Source of the DNA: Alphaproteobacteria bacterium UBA7691 | GTDB lineage: Bacteria; Pseudomonadota; Alphaproteobacteria; Ferrovibrionales; Ferrovibrionaceae | DNA length: 16,732 nucleotides | Assembly (NCBI GenBank): GCA_002482765.1 | Contig: DLGP01000169.1 | Span: forward strand, 1-16,732 | Direction of reading: 5' to 3' | Shown: one piece after another, positions 1-6,672 of the stretch | How positions within the stretch are numbered: the first letter of the stretch is position 1 | How the letters are laid out: each line of letters begins with the position of its first letter | Notes under the pieces: generated by a model | What the model was told of the DNA's origin: nothing | Databases searched by the model: none | The model's input: the letters and a program-made list of their open reading frames with translations, nothing else | Program-made: the position numbers and the translations under genes

Positions 1-1
1 G

Positions 2-472
2 GCCGCTGCCGCGCCGCCCGCCGCGCCGACTGCCGCTGCGCCACTGGTGCGCCCGCCCGCTAGCAGCAATCCTGGCAGCAGCAATCCGGCGAGCCAGCAG
101 ACCGCCCTGCTCACCCCGCCGCCGGCTGCCTCTGCCGCCCCGACGCCGCTGCCGGGCGGTGCCGGCCAGGTCAATCTGGTGTTTGAGCCAGGCAAGAGCG
201 AATTGGCCGGCAATGGCAGTGCAGCGCTGGAAGCCATGGCACGCAGCCTGGCCAATACCGAAGACCGCATCCAGATCAGGGCCTATGCCAGCGCTTCCGG
301 CGCTGATGCCGCCAGCGGCGCCCGCCGCCTGTCGCTGAGCCGGGCTTTGGCGGTGCGCGGTTTCCTGATTGATCGCGGCATCCGCTCCACCCGCATTGAC
401 GTGCGCGCGCTTGGCGCCCCGACCGACAACAGCCCGGCCGACCGCGTTGAAGTGGTCACTGTGGGCCGCTGA
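2..472 (+). CDS. OmpA-like C-terminal domain protein, 5'-truncated by the window
   Basis: The reading frame is open from base 2 to the TGA at 470-472, so the gene starts upstream of the window; the GTG at 47 is an internal codon. The visible 156 codons begin with an Ala/Pro-rich linker of about 55 residues. An OmpA-like fold follows: a short beta strand (VNLVFEPGKSEL), a helix, a second strand (RIQIRAYAS), a helix with the RRLSLSRALAVRGFLIDRGI pattern, and a last strand (RIDVRALG). In the family this domain binds peptidoglycan. The usual strand-2 GHTD-type motif is replaced by AYASAS, so the aspartate that contacts diaminopimelate in classical OmpA/Pal is not evident; the arginine in SRAxxVR is kept. 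It lies 112 bases upstream of the MotA-like gene on the same strand, so an envelope role is likely. Its export signal lies outside the window. Domain call fairly sure; function inferred. Confidence 0.8.
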   Translation, partial: AAAAPPAAPTAAAPLVRPPASSNPGSSNPASQQTALLTPPPAASAAPTPLPGGAGQVNLVFEPGKSELAGNGSAALEAMARSLANTEDRIQIRAYASASGADAASGARRLSLSRALAVRGFLIDRGIRSTRIDVRALGAPTDNSPADRVEVVTVGR

Positions 473-480
473 CGGCAATG

Positions 481-506
481 TTTTCCCGGGATATCGCCCC
501 GGAAAA
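481..506 (+). terminator. Imperfect hairpin after the OmpA-domain gene
   Basis: Eight bases after the stop codon, TTTTCC-C-GGG pairs with CCC-C-GGAAAA around a 6-base loop (ATATCG). This gives 6 + 3 base pairs split by one C/C mismatch. No clear T-tract follows on the plus strand, so this could be a weak terminator, an mRNA 3'-end stabiliser or chance. Confidence 0.3.
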
Positions 507-584
507 GCCATATTCGCTGCGTAATTGCATAACTGTTGCCCTAGGGCGACCGCGACCGACTTATATTCAGGAGAAGGTGCAGGC

Positions 585-1736
585 ATGACCAAACCGGGCC
601 GCTACCTGCTGCGCATGGTGTTGTTTCTTATTGCCGTGGGCGCCGTGGTATTTGTGCTGCATGCACCATTGCAGCGCGCCTTCCTGGCCAATCCGGCACT
701 GAACGGCCTGATCGCCGCCGTGGCGCTGATCGGCATCCTGTTCAGCTTCCGCCAGACCCTGCTTTTGGGCAGCGAAGCCAACTGGCTGGAAGCCTGGCAG
801 AAATCGCAGCTTACCAGCACGGTGCCGCATGTCGGCAAACCCACCAACCTGCTGGCGCCGCTGGCTAAGATGCTGGAAAACCGTGGCCCGCGCGGCCAGG
901 TTTCCGCCGCCGCCACCCGCGCCCTGCTCGATTCCGTCGGCTCGCGGCTGGATGAAGCCCGCGATATCTCGCGCTATTTCATCGGTTTGATGGTGTTTCT
1001 CGGCCTGCTCGGCACCTTCTGGGGCCTGCTGGAAACCATCGGCTCGGTGAGCGACACGATCTCCGGCCTGTCGCTGAGCGGCGAAGAGAATATCAATGTG
1101 CTGTTCGAGAAGCTGAAAAGCGGCCTGGAGCGGCCCCTGGTTGGCATGGGCCTGGCGTTTTCCTCGTCGATGCTTGGCCTGTCCGGCTCGCTGGTGCTCG
1201 GCTTTCTGGATTTGCAGGCCGGCCAAGCGCAGAACCGCTTCTATAACGATCTTGAGGAATGGCTCGCCGGCTTCACCCGGGTCGGCGGCGGCGGCGTGAT
1301 GGAAGGCGACCAGTCGGTGCCGGCCTATGTGCAGGCTTTGCTGGAGCAGACCGCCGACAGCCTGGACAATCTGCAACGCACCATGGCGCGCGGCGAGGAT
1401 AACCGCAGCAATGCCAGCACGGCCTTGCTGCAACTGAATGAAAAGCTGAGCCTGCTGACCGAGCAGATGCGCGCCGAACAGGGCCTGTTGCTTAAGCTGA
1501 CCGAGCACCAGATCGAGATGCGGCCGATCATGGCCAAGCTGGCGCAGAATACCGAAAGCGGCGGCTTTGATGCCGCCAGCCGCGGCCATCTGCGTAACAT
1601 GGACGTGCTGCTCACCCGCCTGCTGGATGATGCCGCCCAGGGCCGCGCCAAGCTGGTGGATGACATGCGCGCCGAGATCAAGCTGCTGTCGCGCACCATC
1701 GCGGCGGCGGCCGACAACCAGCGCCGGGGCAGTTGA
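585..1736 (+). CDS. MotA/TolQ/ExbB-family proton channel protein
   Basis: 383 aa inner-membrane protein. The ATG at 585 is chosen because AGGAGAAG lies 8 bases upstream (569-576); an upstream in-frame GTG at 525 would add unconvincing residues. Four membrane segments are visible at about 8-26, 39-55, 131-150 and 185-208. TM3 carries GLLGTFWGL, the family motif with the pore-lining Thr, and TM4 has a small-residue-rich GMGLAFSSSMLGLSGS stretch as in MotA/TolQ/ExbB. Residues 210-383 form a long cytoplasmic tail, mostly helical or coiled coil. In this superfamily, five such subunits surround two MotB/TolR/ExbD helices and convert proton flow into torque or force. The partner is the next gene, 2 bases away. 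No flagellar, Tol or Ton genes are adjacent, so this is a stand-alone stator-like unit. Family sure; physiological role unknown. Confidence 0.85.
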   Translation: MTKPGRYLLRMVLFLIAVGAVVFVLHAPLQRAFLANPALNGLIAAVALIGILFSFRQTLLLGSEANWLEAWQKSQLTSTVPHVGKPTNLLAPLAKMLENRGPRGQVSAAATRALLDSVGSRLDEARDISRYFIGLMVFLGLLGTFWGLLETIGSVSDTISGLSLSGEENINVLFEKLKSGLERPLVGMGLAFSSSMLGLSGSLVLGFLDLQAGQAQNRFYNDLEEWLAGFTRVGGGGVMEGDQSVPAYVQALLEQTADSLDNLQRTMARGEDNRSNASTALLQLNEKLSLLTEQMRAEQGLLLKLTEHQIEMRPIMAKLAQNTESGGFDAASRGHLRNMDVLLTRLLDDAAQGRAKLVDDMRAEIKLLSRTIAAAADNQRRGS

Positions 1737-1738
1737 TC

Positions 1739-2812
1739 ATGGCCAGCCGCGCCTGGCGCAGGAATGACAGCAATGCCGGCAATCCCTGGCCGGGTTATGT
1801 GGACGTGCTGTCCACCCTGCTGATGGTGATCGTGTTTGTGCTGGCAGTGTTCATTCTGGCGCAATTCTTTCTGGCCAATGCAATTTCCGGCAAGGACAAG
1901 GCGATTGATGCGCTGCGCGGCGACCTTGCCCGCATGGTGGAGCAATTGTCGCTGGAAAAGAAAACCAGCGACGACCTGCGCCTCAATCTGGGCCAGATGC
2001 AGGCCACTTTGGCCGCCAGCAATGCCGAGCGCGACCAGCTTGCCGCCGCGCTGAACGATGCCCAGACCCGGCATGACGAAGCCGAAAAGCAACTGGCCGA
2101 AACCAAGCAGATCATTGTTGATCTGGATGGCAAGCTGGTTTCCGAACGTGGCGCACTGGAGCAGGAGCGCCGTGTCAGCGCCGAGGCGCGCAGCCAGATT
2201 GACCTTTTGAACCGCCAGATCCTGGCCTTGCGCGAACAATTGGGCCAGATCGAACGTATCCTGCGCGAAAGCGAGGAAAAGGAAAAAGCCAGCCAGGCCC
2301 AGGTGCTTGATATGGGCAAGCGGCTTAATGCCGCGCTGGCGCGCAAAGTGGATGAACTGACCAGCTATCGCTCGGAATTTTTTGGCCGGCTGCGCCAGGC
2401 GCTGGGCGACCGGCGCGATATCCAGATTGTCGGCGACCGCTTTGTGTTTCAGTCGGAAGTGCTGTTCCCCAGCGGCTCGGCTGAACTCAACCCGCAGGGC
2501 CGCGACCAGATGGCGAAACTGGCGCGCACGCTGATCGATATCTCGAAGAAGATCCCCACCGACCTGCCCTGGGTGCTGCGGGTTGACGGCCATACCGACA
2601 AGGTGCCGATCAACACGCCACAATTCCCGTCGAACTGGGAACTTTCATCAGCCCGCGCCATTTCGGTGACCAAATTCCTCATCGCCCAGGGCGTGCCGGC
2701 CGAACGGTTGGCGGCAGCCGGCTTTGGCGAATACCAGCCGCTGGATGAACGCAGCGACGAGATCGCCCTGCGCCGCAACCGCCGCATCGAATTGAAACTG
2801 ACCGAACGCTGA
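1739..2812 (+). CDS. MotB-like protein: TM helix, coiled coil, OmpA domain
   Basis: 357 aa. The ATG at 1739 lies 2 bases after the channel gene stop; a TTG at 1733 overlaps that stop but is less likely. A short cytoplasmic N-terminus is followed by one TM helix (about 22-46) that begins YVDVLSTLL. D22 matches the proton-binding Asp of MotB/TolR/ExbD. Residues about 52-205 are a long, charged coiled coil. Residues about 235-357 are an OmpA-like peptidoglycan-binding domain with LFPSGSAEL, DGHTD (283-287), SNWELSSARA and LRRNRRIEL. The expected picture is a stator anchored to the cell wall with a periplasmic stalk. It is longer than typical flagellar MotB (about 300 aa) because of the coiled coil. 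The architecture also recalls ZorB of the Zorya defence system, but no zorC/zorD-like genes follow: the next features are a tRNA and housekeeping genes. Probably a conserved envelope motor of unknown task. Confidence 0.88.
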   Translation: MASRAWRRNDSNAGNPWPGYVDVLSTLLMVIVFVLAVFILAQFFLANAISGKDKAIDALRGDLARMVEQLSLEKKTSDDLRLNLGQMQATLAASNAERDQLAAALNDAQTRHDEAEKQLAETKQIIVDLDGKLVSERGALEQERRVSAEARSQIDLLNRQILALREQLGQIERILRESEEKEKASQAQVLDMGKRLNAALARKVDELTSYRSEFFGRLRQALGDRRDIQIVGDRFVFQSEVLFPSGSAELNPQGRDQMAKLARTLIDISKKIPTDLPWVLRVDGHTDKVPINTPQFPSNWELSSARAISVTKFLIAQGVPAERLAAAGFGEYQPLDERSDEIALRRNRRIELKLTER

Positions 2813-2862
2813 GGCAGCATAGGCTGGGCAGAAGCTGCGCCTGAAGCCGAGCGGCAAACGCT

Positions 2863-3027
2863 TTACTCTTGCTGACCAGCTAAGCGCGGCACAAGTGCCA
2901 GCGGAATACGTCTGCGGAAGTCGTAACGGCCAGAAACAGCACGCAAAAACCTGTTGCTGATCGTCGCTCCTGTGGACTGTTGGAGCGGACTTGGCCGAAA
3001 TCGACCCGCCTGGAAGGCGAATTTCAT
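2863..3027 (-). pseudogene. Truncated tyrosine-recombinase (integrase) N-terminus
   Basis: A 54-codon frame runs from ATG (3027-3025) to TAA (2865-2863), starting 27 bases beyond the tRNA-Gln 3' end and in the same direction. Its second half reads NRFLRAVSGR followed by YDFRRRIP and then LVPRLAGQQE. This resembles the N-terminal segment of many proteobacterial phage-type integrases (hydrophobic, then Y-x-F-RRR-I/V-P, then L-x-x-L-G-x-x-E). Such proteins are normally about 350-500 aa, so only the first tenth would remain. If one G was lost at the end of the last sense codon, the next frame continues as VKRLPLGFRR, which fits the basic stretch that often follows in these proteins; the frame then runs into the end of the MotB-like gene. 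GC of 2813-3054 is about 55% by hand count, below the neighbouring coding DNA. The match is from pattern memory only, so moderate confidence. Confidence 0.5.
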
Positions 3028-3054
3028 AAGTATTTGAGATACTAGAGAAAGTTT

Positions 3055-3128
3055 TGGCTGGGGGACTAGGATTCGAACCTAGACAACCAGAGTCAGAGTC
3101 TGGGGTCCTACCGTTAGACGATCCCCCA
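3055..3128 (-). tRNA. trnQ: tRNA-Gln (anticodon CTG), CCA encoded
   Basis: A full cloverleaf reads on the minus strand. Acceptor arms TGGGGGA (3128-3122) and TCCCCCA (3065-3059) pair perfectly. The D arm is GTCTAACGGTAGGAC. The anticodon stem CCAGA/TCTGG encloses loop CTCTGAC with anticodon CTG (3096-3094), which reads CAG (Gln). The T arm is CTAGG-TTCGAAT-CCTAG. Discriminator G is followed by a genomically encoded CCA (3057-3055). The overall sequence closely follows bacterial tRNA-Gln. It is 75 bases downstream of the rRNA methyltransferase gene with its own candidate promoter, and its 3' end borders the integrase remnant. Confidence 0.96.
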
Positions 3129-3144
3129 GCAGGGATCGGGCGGG

Positions 3145-3173
3145 GATATAGCCGGTTCGGGGCGGGCTTGCAA
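3145..3173 (-). promoter_or_regulatory. Candidate sigma-70 promoter for tRNA-Gln
   Basis: On the minus strand, TTGCAA (3173-3168) and TATATC (3150-3145) are separated by exactly 17 bases. The -10 box ends 16 bases before the tRNA 5' end, leaving a short leader. The GC-rich spacing DNA makes the AT-rich -10 box stand out. Pattern-based. Confidence 0.5.
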
Positions 3174-3203
3174 CCCTCTTGCCGCTGCCTCGCACGCTTC
3201 GGC

Positions 3204-4559
3204 TCAGGCGCGGCGGAACACAGCCGTCAATTCCAGATGCGGGGTCCACAGGAACTGGTCGATCGGCGTGGCCTGTTCCAGCCGGTAGCCGGCCGCCACC
3301 AGCAGCCGCGCATCGCGGGCGAAGCTGTTCGGATCGCAGGCGGCCATCAGCAGCAGGGGCGGCGCCGCCTTCTGGCGCAGGGCATCGGCCAGCGCGGCCG
3401 CCTGGGCGCCGGCGCCGGCGCGCGGCGGATCCAGCAGCACAGCATCCAGCTTCTTGAGTTCCGCCGCCTGGAGCGGGCGGCGCTCCAGATCGCGCGCCTC
3501 GGCCTTGATCCGGCTGGCCAGTTGCTGCGCATTGGCCGCCGCCGTCAGTGCTGCAATCGCCGGCTTGTCGGCATCGCAGGCCAGCACCTGATGCCCCAAA
3601 GCTGCCAGCCGCAGGGCAAAGGCGCCGCAGCCGGCAAACAGATCGGCAATGCGCAAGCCGCCGTTGCCGGTTTGCGGCAGGGCGGCAAACATCTGCGTCG
3701 CCATCAGCGCCTCGGCCTCTGCCGTGGCTTGCAGGAAACCGCCCGGCGGCAGCGTTACCGCCACGGCGCCAAAACGCACCACGGGCGGGCGTTCCTGGGC
3801 CAGGATTTCCGGCGCAGCATCCGGTGTTTGGCGCCAGCAGAGCCGGGCAATGCCGAGTTCATGCGCCAGTTGCGCCAGATCCTGCCGCGCCCCGGCCTCC
3901 AGCCCCGGCCGGCCAGCCCCTCCACCAGAAACCGGGCCGCCATAAAGCGCGCCGGTAAACAGCGCATCCAGCCCGCCTTCACAATCGGTGAGTTTGATAT
4001 CCAGGCTGCGGCCTTCCGGCAGCAAGGCCAGCAAGGCTTCACGCAGCCGCGGCAAAGGCGCCAGCAAGGCCGGGCGCGACACGGCGCAGGCAGCAAGGTC
4101 AACCACGCGGCGGCTTTCCGCTTCATTGAAGCCGATCACCACGCGCTTGCCGATGCGGCGGGCAACAAATTCGGCGCGGCGCCGGCTGGCCGGCGGCACA
4201 CCGAGCAGCGGCGCCACAATGGCTTCTGCCTCGGCCGGGCTCCAGTCTCGGCGTTGCAAAGCCGCCACCAGCTTGTTGCGTTTCCAGGCCTGATAGGGTG
4301 CCGCCTGCCAATGCTGCAAATTGCAGCCGCCACAGGCATGAAAATGTGGGCATGGCGGCTCGACGCGCTCGGGCGACGCACTTTCGATTTCCAGCAATTG
4401 CGCCGCCACGCCATCAACTGCCTTGGCAGCCGCCAGGCGCGCCGCCACCTGCTCGCCCGGCAGCGCAAAAGGCACATAGGCGCGCTGGCCATCCGGCAGA
4501 TCAAGCACACCATGGCCCTGCCCGCCCAGCCGCCCGATCACGCCCCGCACATCACGCAT
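3204..4559 (-). CDS. RlmD/TrmA-family 23S rRNA (uracil-5-)-methyltransferase, 4Fe-4S type
   Basis: 451 aa from the ATG at 4559, preferred over ATG 4565 and TTG 4571 because GGAG sits 6 bases upstream of it. It transfers a methyl group from SAM to C5 of a uridine, most likely in 23S rRNA. An N-terminal TRAM-like beta domain (about 1-60) is followed by the iron-sulfur cysteines C70, C76, C79 and C158, with spacing like E. coli RumA. The Rossmann methyltransferase domain has PPGGFLQA (271-278), SAM motif IADLFAGCGAFAL (304-316), LLDPPRAGA, nucleophile C408 in AACDPNSFARD, and a C-terminal HLEL with E443 as probable general base. All key residues are present. The start overlaps the tlyA stop by 8 bases, so translation is probably coupled; it is the last protein gene of the operon. 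Exact target uridine (RlmD- or RlmC-type) cannot be read from sequence, so no symbol is given. Confidence 0.9.
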   Translation of the reverse strand: MRDVRGVIGRLGGQGHGVLDLPDGQRAYVPFALPGEQVAARLAAAKAVDGVAAQLLEIESASPERVEPPCPHFHACGGCNLQHWQAAPYQAWKRNKLVAALQRRDWSPAEAEAIVAPLLGVPPASRRRAEFVARRIGKRVVIGFNEAESRRVVDLAACAVSRPALLAPLPRLREALLALLPEGRSLDIKLTDCEGGLDALFTGALYGGPVSGGGAGRPGLEAGARQDLAQLAHELGIARLCWRQTPDAAPEILAQERPPVVRFGAVAVTLPPGGFLQATAEAEALMATQMFAALPQTGNGGLRIADLFAGCGAFALRLAALGHQVLACDADKPAIAALTAAANAQQLASRIKAEARDLERRPLQAAELKKLDAVLLDPPRAGAGAQAAALADALRQKAAPPLLLMAACDPNSFARDARLLVAAGYRLEQATPIDQFLWTPHLELTAVFRRA

Positions 4560-5322
4560 TATCATCTCCAATCAGATCGACCTTGCGCGCCGCGATCAGG
4601 AATTCGCGGTTACCTTCCGGCCCCAGGATCGGGCTTGGCTCCAGCCCCAGCACCTGCCAGCCCGGCAGGCCGCGCCACCAGGCGGCAATACGGGCGCAAA
4701 CTTCTTCATGCAAGGCCGCATCGCGCACCACACCACCCTTGCCAACCCGGGCGCGCCCCACTTCGAATTGCGGCTTGATCAGCGCCACGGCAAAAGCCCC
4801 CGGCGCTGCCAGTGCCAACGGCGCCGGCAACACGGTTTCAAGCCCGATGAAGCTGGCATCACACACCACGGCGCCAATCGGCTCGGGCACACTTTCAGCC
4901 GAAAGATGGCGCGCATTGGTTTTTTCCAGCACCACCACGCAGGGGTCGTTGCGCAGGCGCCAATCCAGTTGCCCCTCGCCCACATCCACGGCATAGACTT
5001 TGGCCGCGCCATGCTGCAACAGCACATCGGTGAAACCGCCGGTGGAAGCGCCCACATCCAGGCAAACCCGCCCGGCCGGATCAAGCGCAAAAAAATCCAG
5101 TGCATGTTTCAGCTTGATGCCGCCGCGGCTGACCCAGGGATGCGGCTTGCCGCGTAATTCCAGCGCCTGATCGGCGGCCACGCTGATGCCCGGCTTATCC
5201 AGCCGCTTTTCGCCGCTGAATACCAGCCCGGCCATGATCGCGGCTTGCGCCTTGGCGCGGCTTTCGGCCAGGCCGCGCTCCACCAAAGCCTGATCCAGCC
5301 GCGTTTTTCCAGGTTTGCTCAT
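4552..5322 (-). CDS. tlyA: TlyA-family rRNA 2'-O-methyltransferase
   Basis: 256 aa from the ATG at 5322, which overlaps the MATE stop as ATGA. The frame is open further upstream, but that part is the shadow of the MATE gene. An N-terminal S4 RNA-binding domain (about 8-65, TRLDQALVERGLAESRAKAQ) precedes an FtsJ-like SAM-dependent fold with LDVGASTGGFTD (88-99). A K-D-K-E tetrad typical of 2'-O-ribose methyltransferases can be placed at K70 (SRGGIKL), D155 (CDASFI), K183 (IKPQFE) and E240 (NREFLI). Mycobacterial TlyA methylates cytidines in 16S and 23S rRNA, and its loss gives capreomycin resistance; some homologues are called haemolysins. Length matches the family (about 250-270 aa). It follows dxs in many alphaproteobacteria; here a MATE gene intervenes. 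No good Shine-Dalgarno is seen, so coupling to the upstream gene is likely. Confidence 0.92.
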   Translation of the reverse strand: MSKPGKTRLDQALVERGLAESRAKAQAAIMAGLVFSGEKRLDKPGISVAADQALELRGKPHPWVSRGGIKLKHALDFFALDPAGRVCLDVGASTGGFTDVLLQHGAAKVYAVDVGEGQLDWRLRNDPCVVVLEKTNARHLSAESVPEPIGAVVCDASFIGLETVLPAPLALAAPGAFAVALIKPQFEVGRARVGKGGVVRDAALHEEVCARIAAWWRGLPGWQVLGLEPSPILGPEGNREFLIAARKVDLIGDDNA

Positions 5323-6662
5323 GGCCGCAACAACCTGGTGGTCAGCCATTGGAAACGCCAGACCAGCAGCAGGGCGGCCACGATCAGGCTGGCGCTGAGG
5401 CCAATCCACACGCCAATGCCGCGCAGTTCGCCATACAGGCCAAGCCACACGGCCACCGGCAGGCCCACCAGCCAATAGCCGATACAGGCCAGCAGCATCG
5501 GCATCGCGGTATCCTTCAGGCCACGCAGCGCGCCATTGGCCACCGCCTGGGCGCCATCGGCCATGGCAAACAGCGCCGCCCAGCTCAGATAAGCCACCGC
5601 CAGGGCAAATACCGGACTTGCCGGTTCAGGCAGAAACAGGCCGATCAGCCAGGGCGCGGCATTCCAGAATAACAGCCCGGTGCTGGCCATGAAGCCAACA
5701 CCCAAAGCCAGGGCCACCCAGCCGGCGCGGCGCGCCGCCGCCACATCGCGGGCGCCAATCGCCAGGCCCACGCGCACCGTGGCGGCCTGGGAAATCCCCA
5801 TCGGCACCATGAAGGCGATGGCGGCCCATTGCAGCGCCAGTTGATGCGCGGCGATTTCGGTGGCGCCGAGCCGGCCCATCAGCATGGCGGCGGCAGAAAA
5901 CAGGCCGATCTCGGCGCCCAGAGTCAGCGCAATCGGCAGGCCAATACGCAAATAGGCGCGCAAGCGTGGCCAGGATGAACGCCACCAGCCCCGGCTGAGG
6001 CGATAGGCGGCAAAGCCCGGATCGCGCGCCAGGATGGCGCCCAAAGCCAGCAAGGTGAGCAGATTGACCAGCGACGAGCCGATACCGGCGCCCACCGCGC
6101 CCAATTCAGGCAGCCCCAGCCGGCCATAAACCAGGCCGTAATTCACCAACAGGTTCAGCGCCACGGCCAGAAAGGTGAGCAGCATCGCCGGGCGCGGCCG
6201 CTCCAGCGCGGCCGTGAAATGGCGCAGCACCATGAACCACAGGCTGGGCAGGAAACTGAAACTCAGCGCTTGCAGAAACGGCGCCGCCTCTGCCGCCAAG
6301 GCCGGCTGCTGGCCGGCCAGCAGCAGCAAAGTTTCGCTGAAAGCCAGCAGCAGCATCGCCAGCAATCCATACAGGCCGACCAGGATCAGCCCGTCATGCA
6401 CCGCCTGGCGCACACCATCGCGGTCATCCGGATTGCGGCCCAGCGCCTGGGCGGCAATCGCCGGCGTGGCCATGCTGAGGCCCAGCCCCATCACCCACAG
6501 GAAATAGAATAGCGACATGCCCACGGCGGCAGCGGCCAGCGCGGTTTCGGAATAACGCGCCAGCAGCAGCACATCGGTGGTGTGGATCGCCATCTGTGCC
6601 AATTGGGTGCCAACAATCGGCAGCGCCAGGGCGACGGTGGCCCGCGCTTCGGTTACGATCAT
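5319..6662 (-). CDS. MATE-family multidrug/Na+ (H+) antiporter
   Basis: 447 aa integral inner-membrane exporter, about the normal MATE length, with around 12 hydrophobic segments. The N-terminus reads ALALPIVGTQLAQMAIHTTD followed by VLLLARYS, matching the NorM pattern of a TM1 proline (P15) and an acidic residue (D30) used for cation coupling. Other family features are the PAIAAQALG segment after TM2 and, in the second half, IALTLGAEIGLF and MGISQAATVRVG, which mirrors the TM1-2 region as expected for the internal repeat. MATE proteins expel cationic drugs or metabolites; the substrate cannot be predicted. The start at 6662 has GAGGG 7 bases upstream, overlapping the dxs stop codon (10-base gap). 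Its stop overlaps the tlyA start by ATGA. It is a co-transcribed extra gene inside the dxs-tlyA order. Confidence 0.92.
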   Translation of the reverse strand: MIVTEARATVALALPIVGTQLAQMAIHTTDVLLLARYSETALAAAAVGMSLFYFLWVMGLGLSMATPAIAAQALGRNPDDRDGVRQAVHDGLILVGLYGLLAMLLLAFSETLLLLAGQQPALAAEAAPFLQALSFSFLPSLWFMVLRHFTAALERPRPAMLLTFLAVALNLLVNYGLVYGRLGLPELGAVGAGIGSSLVNLLTLLALGAILARDPGFAAYRLSRGWWRSSWPRLRAYLRIGLPIALTLGAEIGLFSAAAMLMGRLGATEIAAHQLALQWAAIAFMVPMGISQAATVRVGLAIGARDVAAARRAGWVALALGVGFMASTGLLFWNAAPWLIGLFLPEPASPVFALAVAYLSWAALFAMADGAQAVANGALRGLKDTAMPMLLACIGYWLVGLPVAVWLGLYGELRGIGVWIGLSASLIVAALLLVWRFQWLTTRLLRP

Positions 6663-6672
6663 GTCGGAACCC

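Noticed and set aside
535..567. TTGCCC...TATATT promoter and the GCCCTAGGGC palindrome before the MotA-like gene
   Set aside because: Spacing between boxes exceeds 20 bases and the -10 box would place the start inside the ribosome binding site. The 10-bp palindrome alone is weak evidence for an operator.
585..2812. Complete Zorya-type defence system
   Set aside because: Only ZorA/ZorB-like architecture is present. Downstream lie a tRNA and housekeeping genes, with no helicase or nuclease effector in the window.
2821..2828. Possible attachment-site half (AGGCTGGG) matching part of the tRNA 3' end
   Set aside because: Only 7 bases (GGCTGGG) match the tRNA end, too few to separate from chance, although the position at the far edge of the integrase remnant is suggestive.
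3030..3044. AGTAT-TTGAG-ATACT hairpin as tRNA-Gln terminator
   Set aside because: The stem is only 5 AT-rich pairs with no following T-tract on the minus strand.
3054..4778. Long plus-strand open frame (574 codons) starting inside the tRNA antisense
   Set aside because: It is the antisense shadow of the rRNA methyltransferase gene in GC-rich DNA; its first residues are the translated tRNA complement and it has no domain-like pattern.
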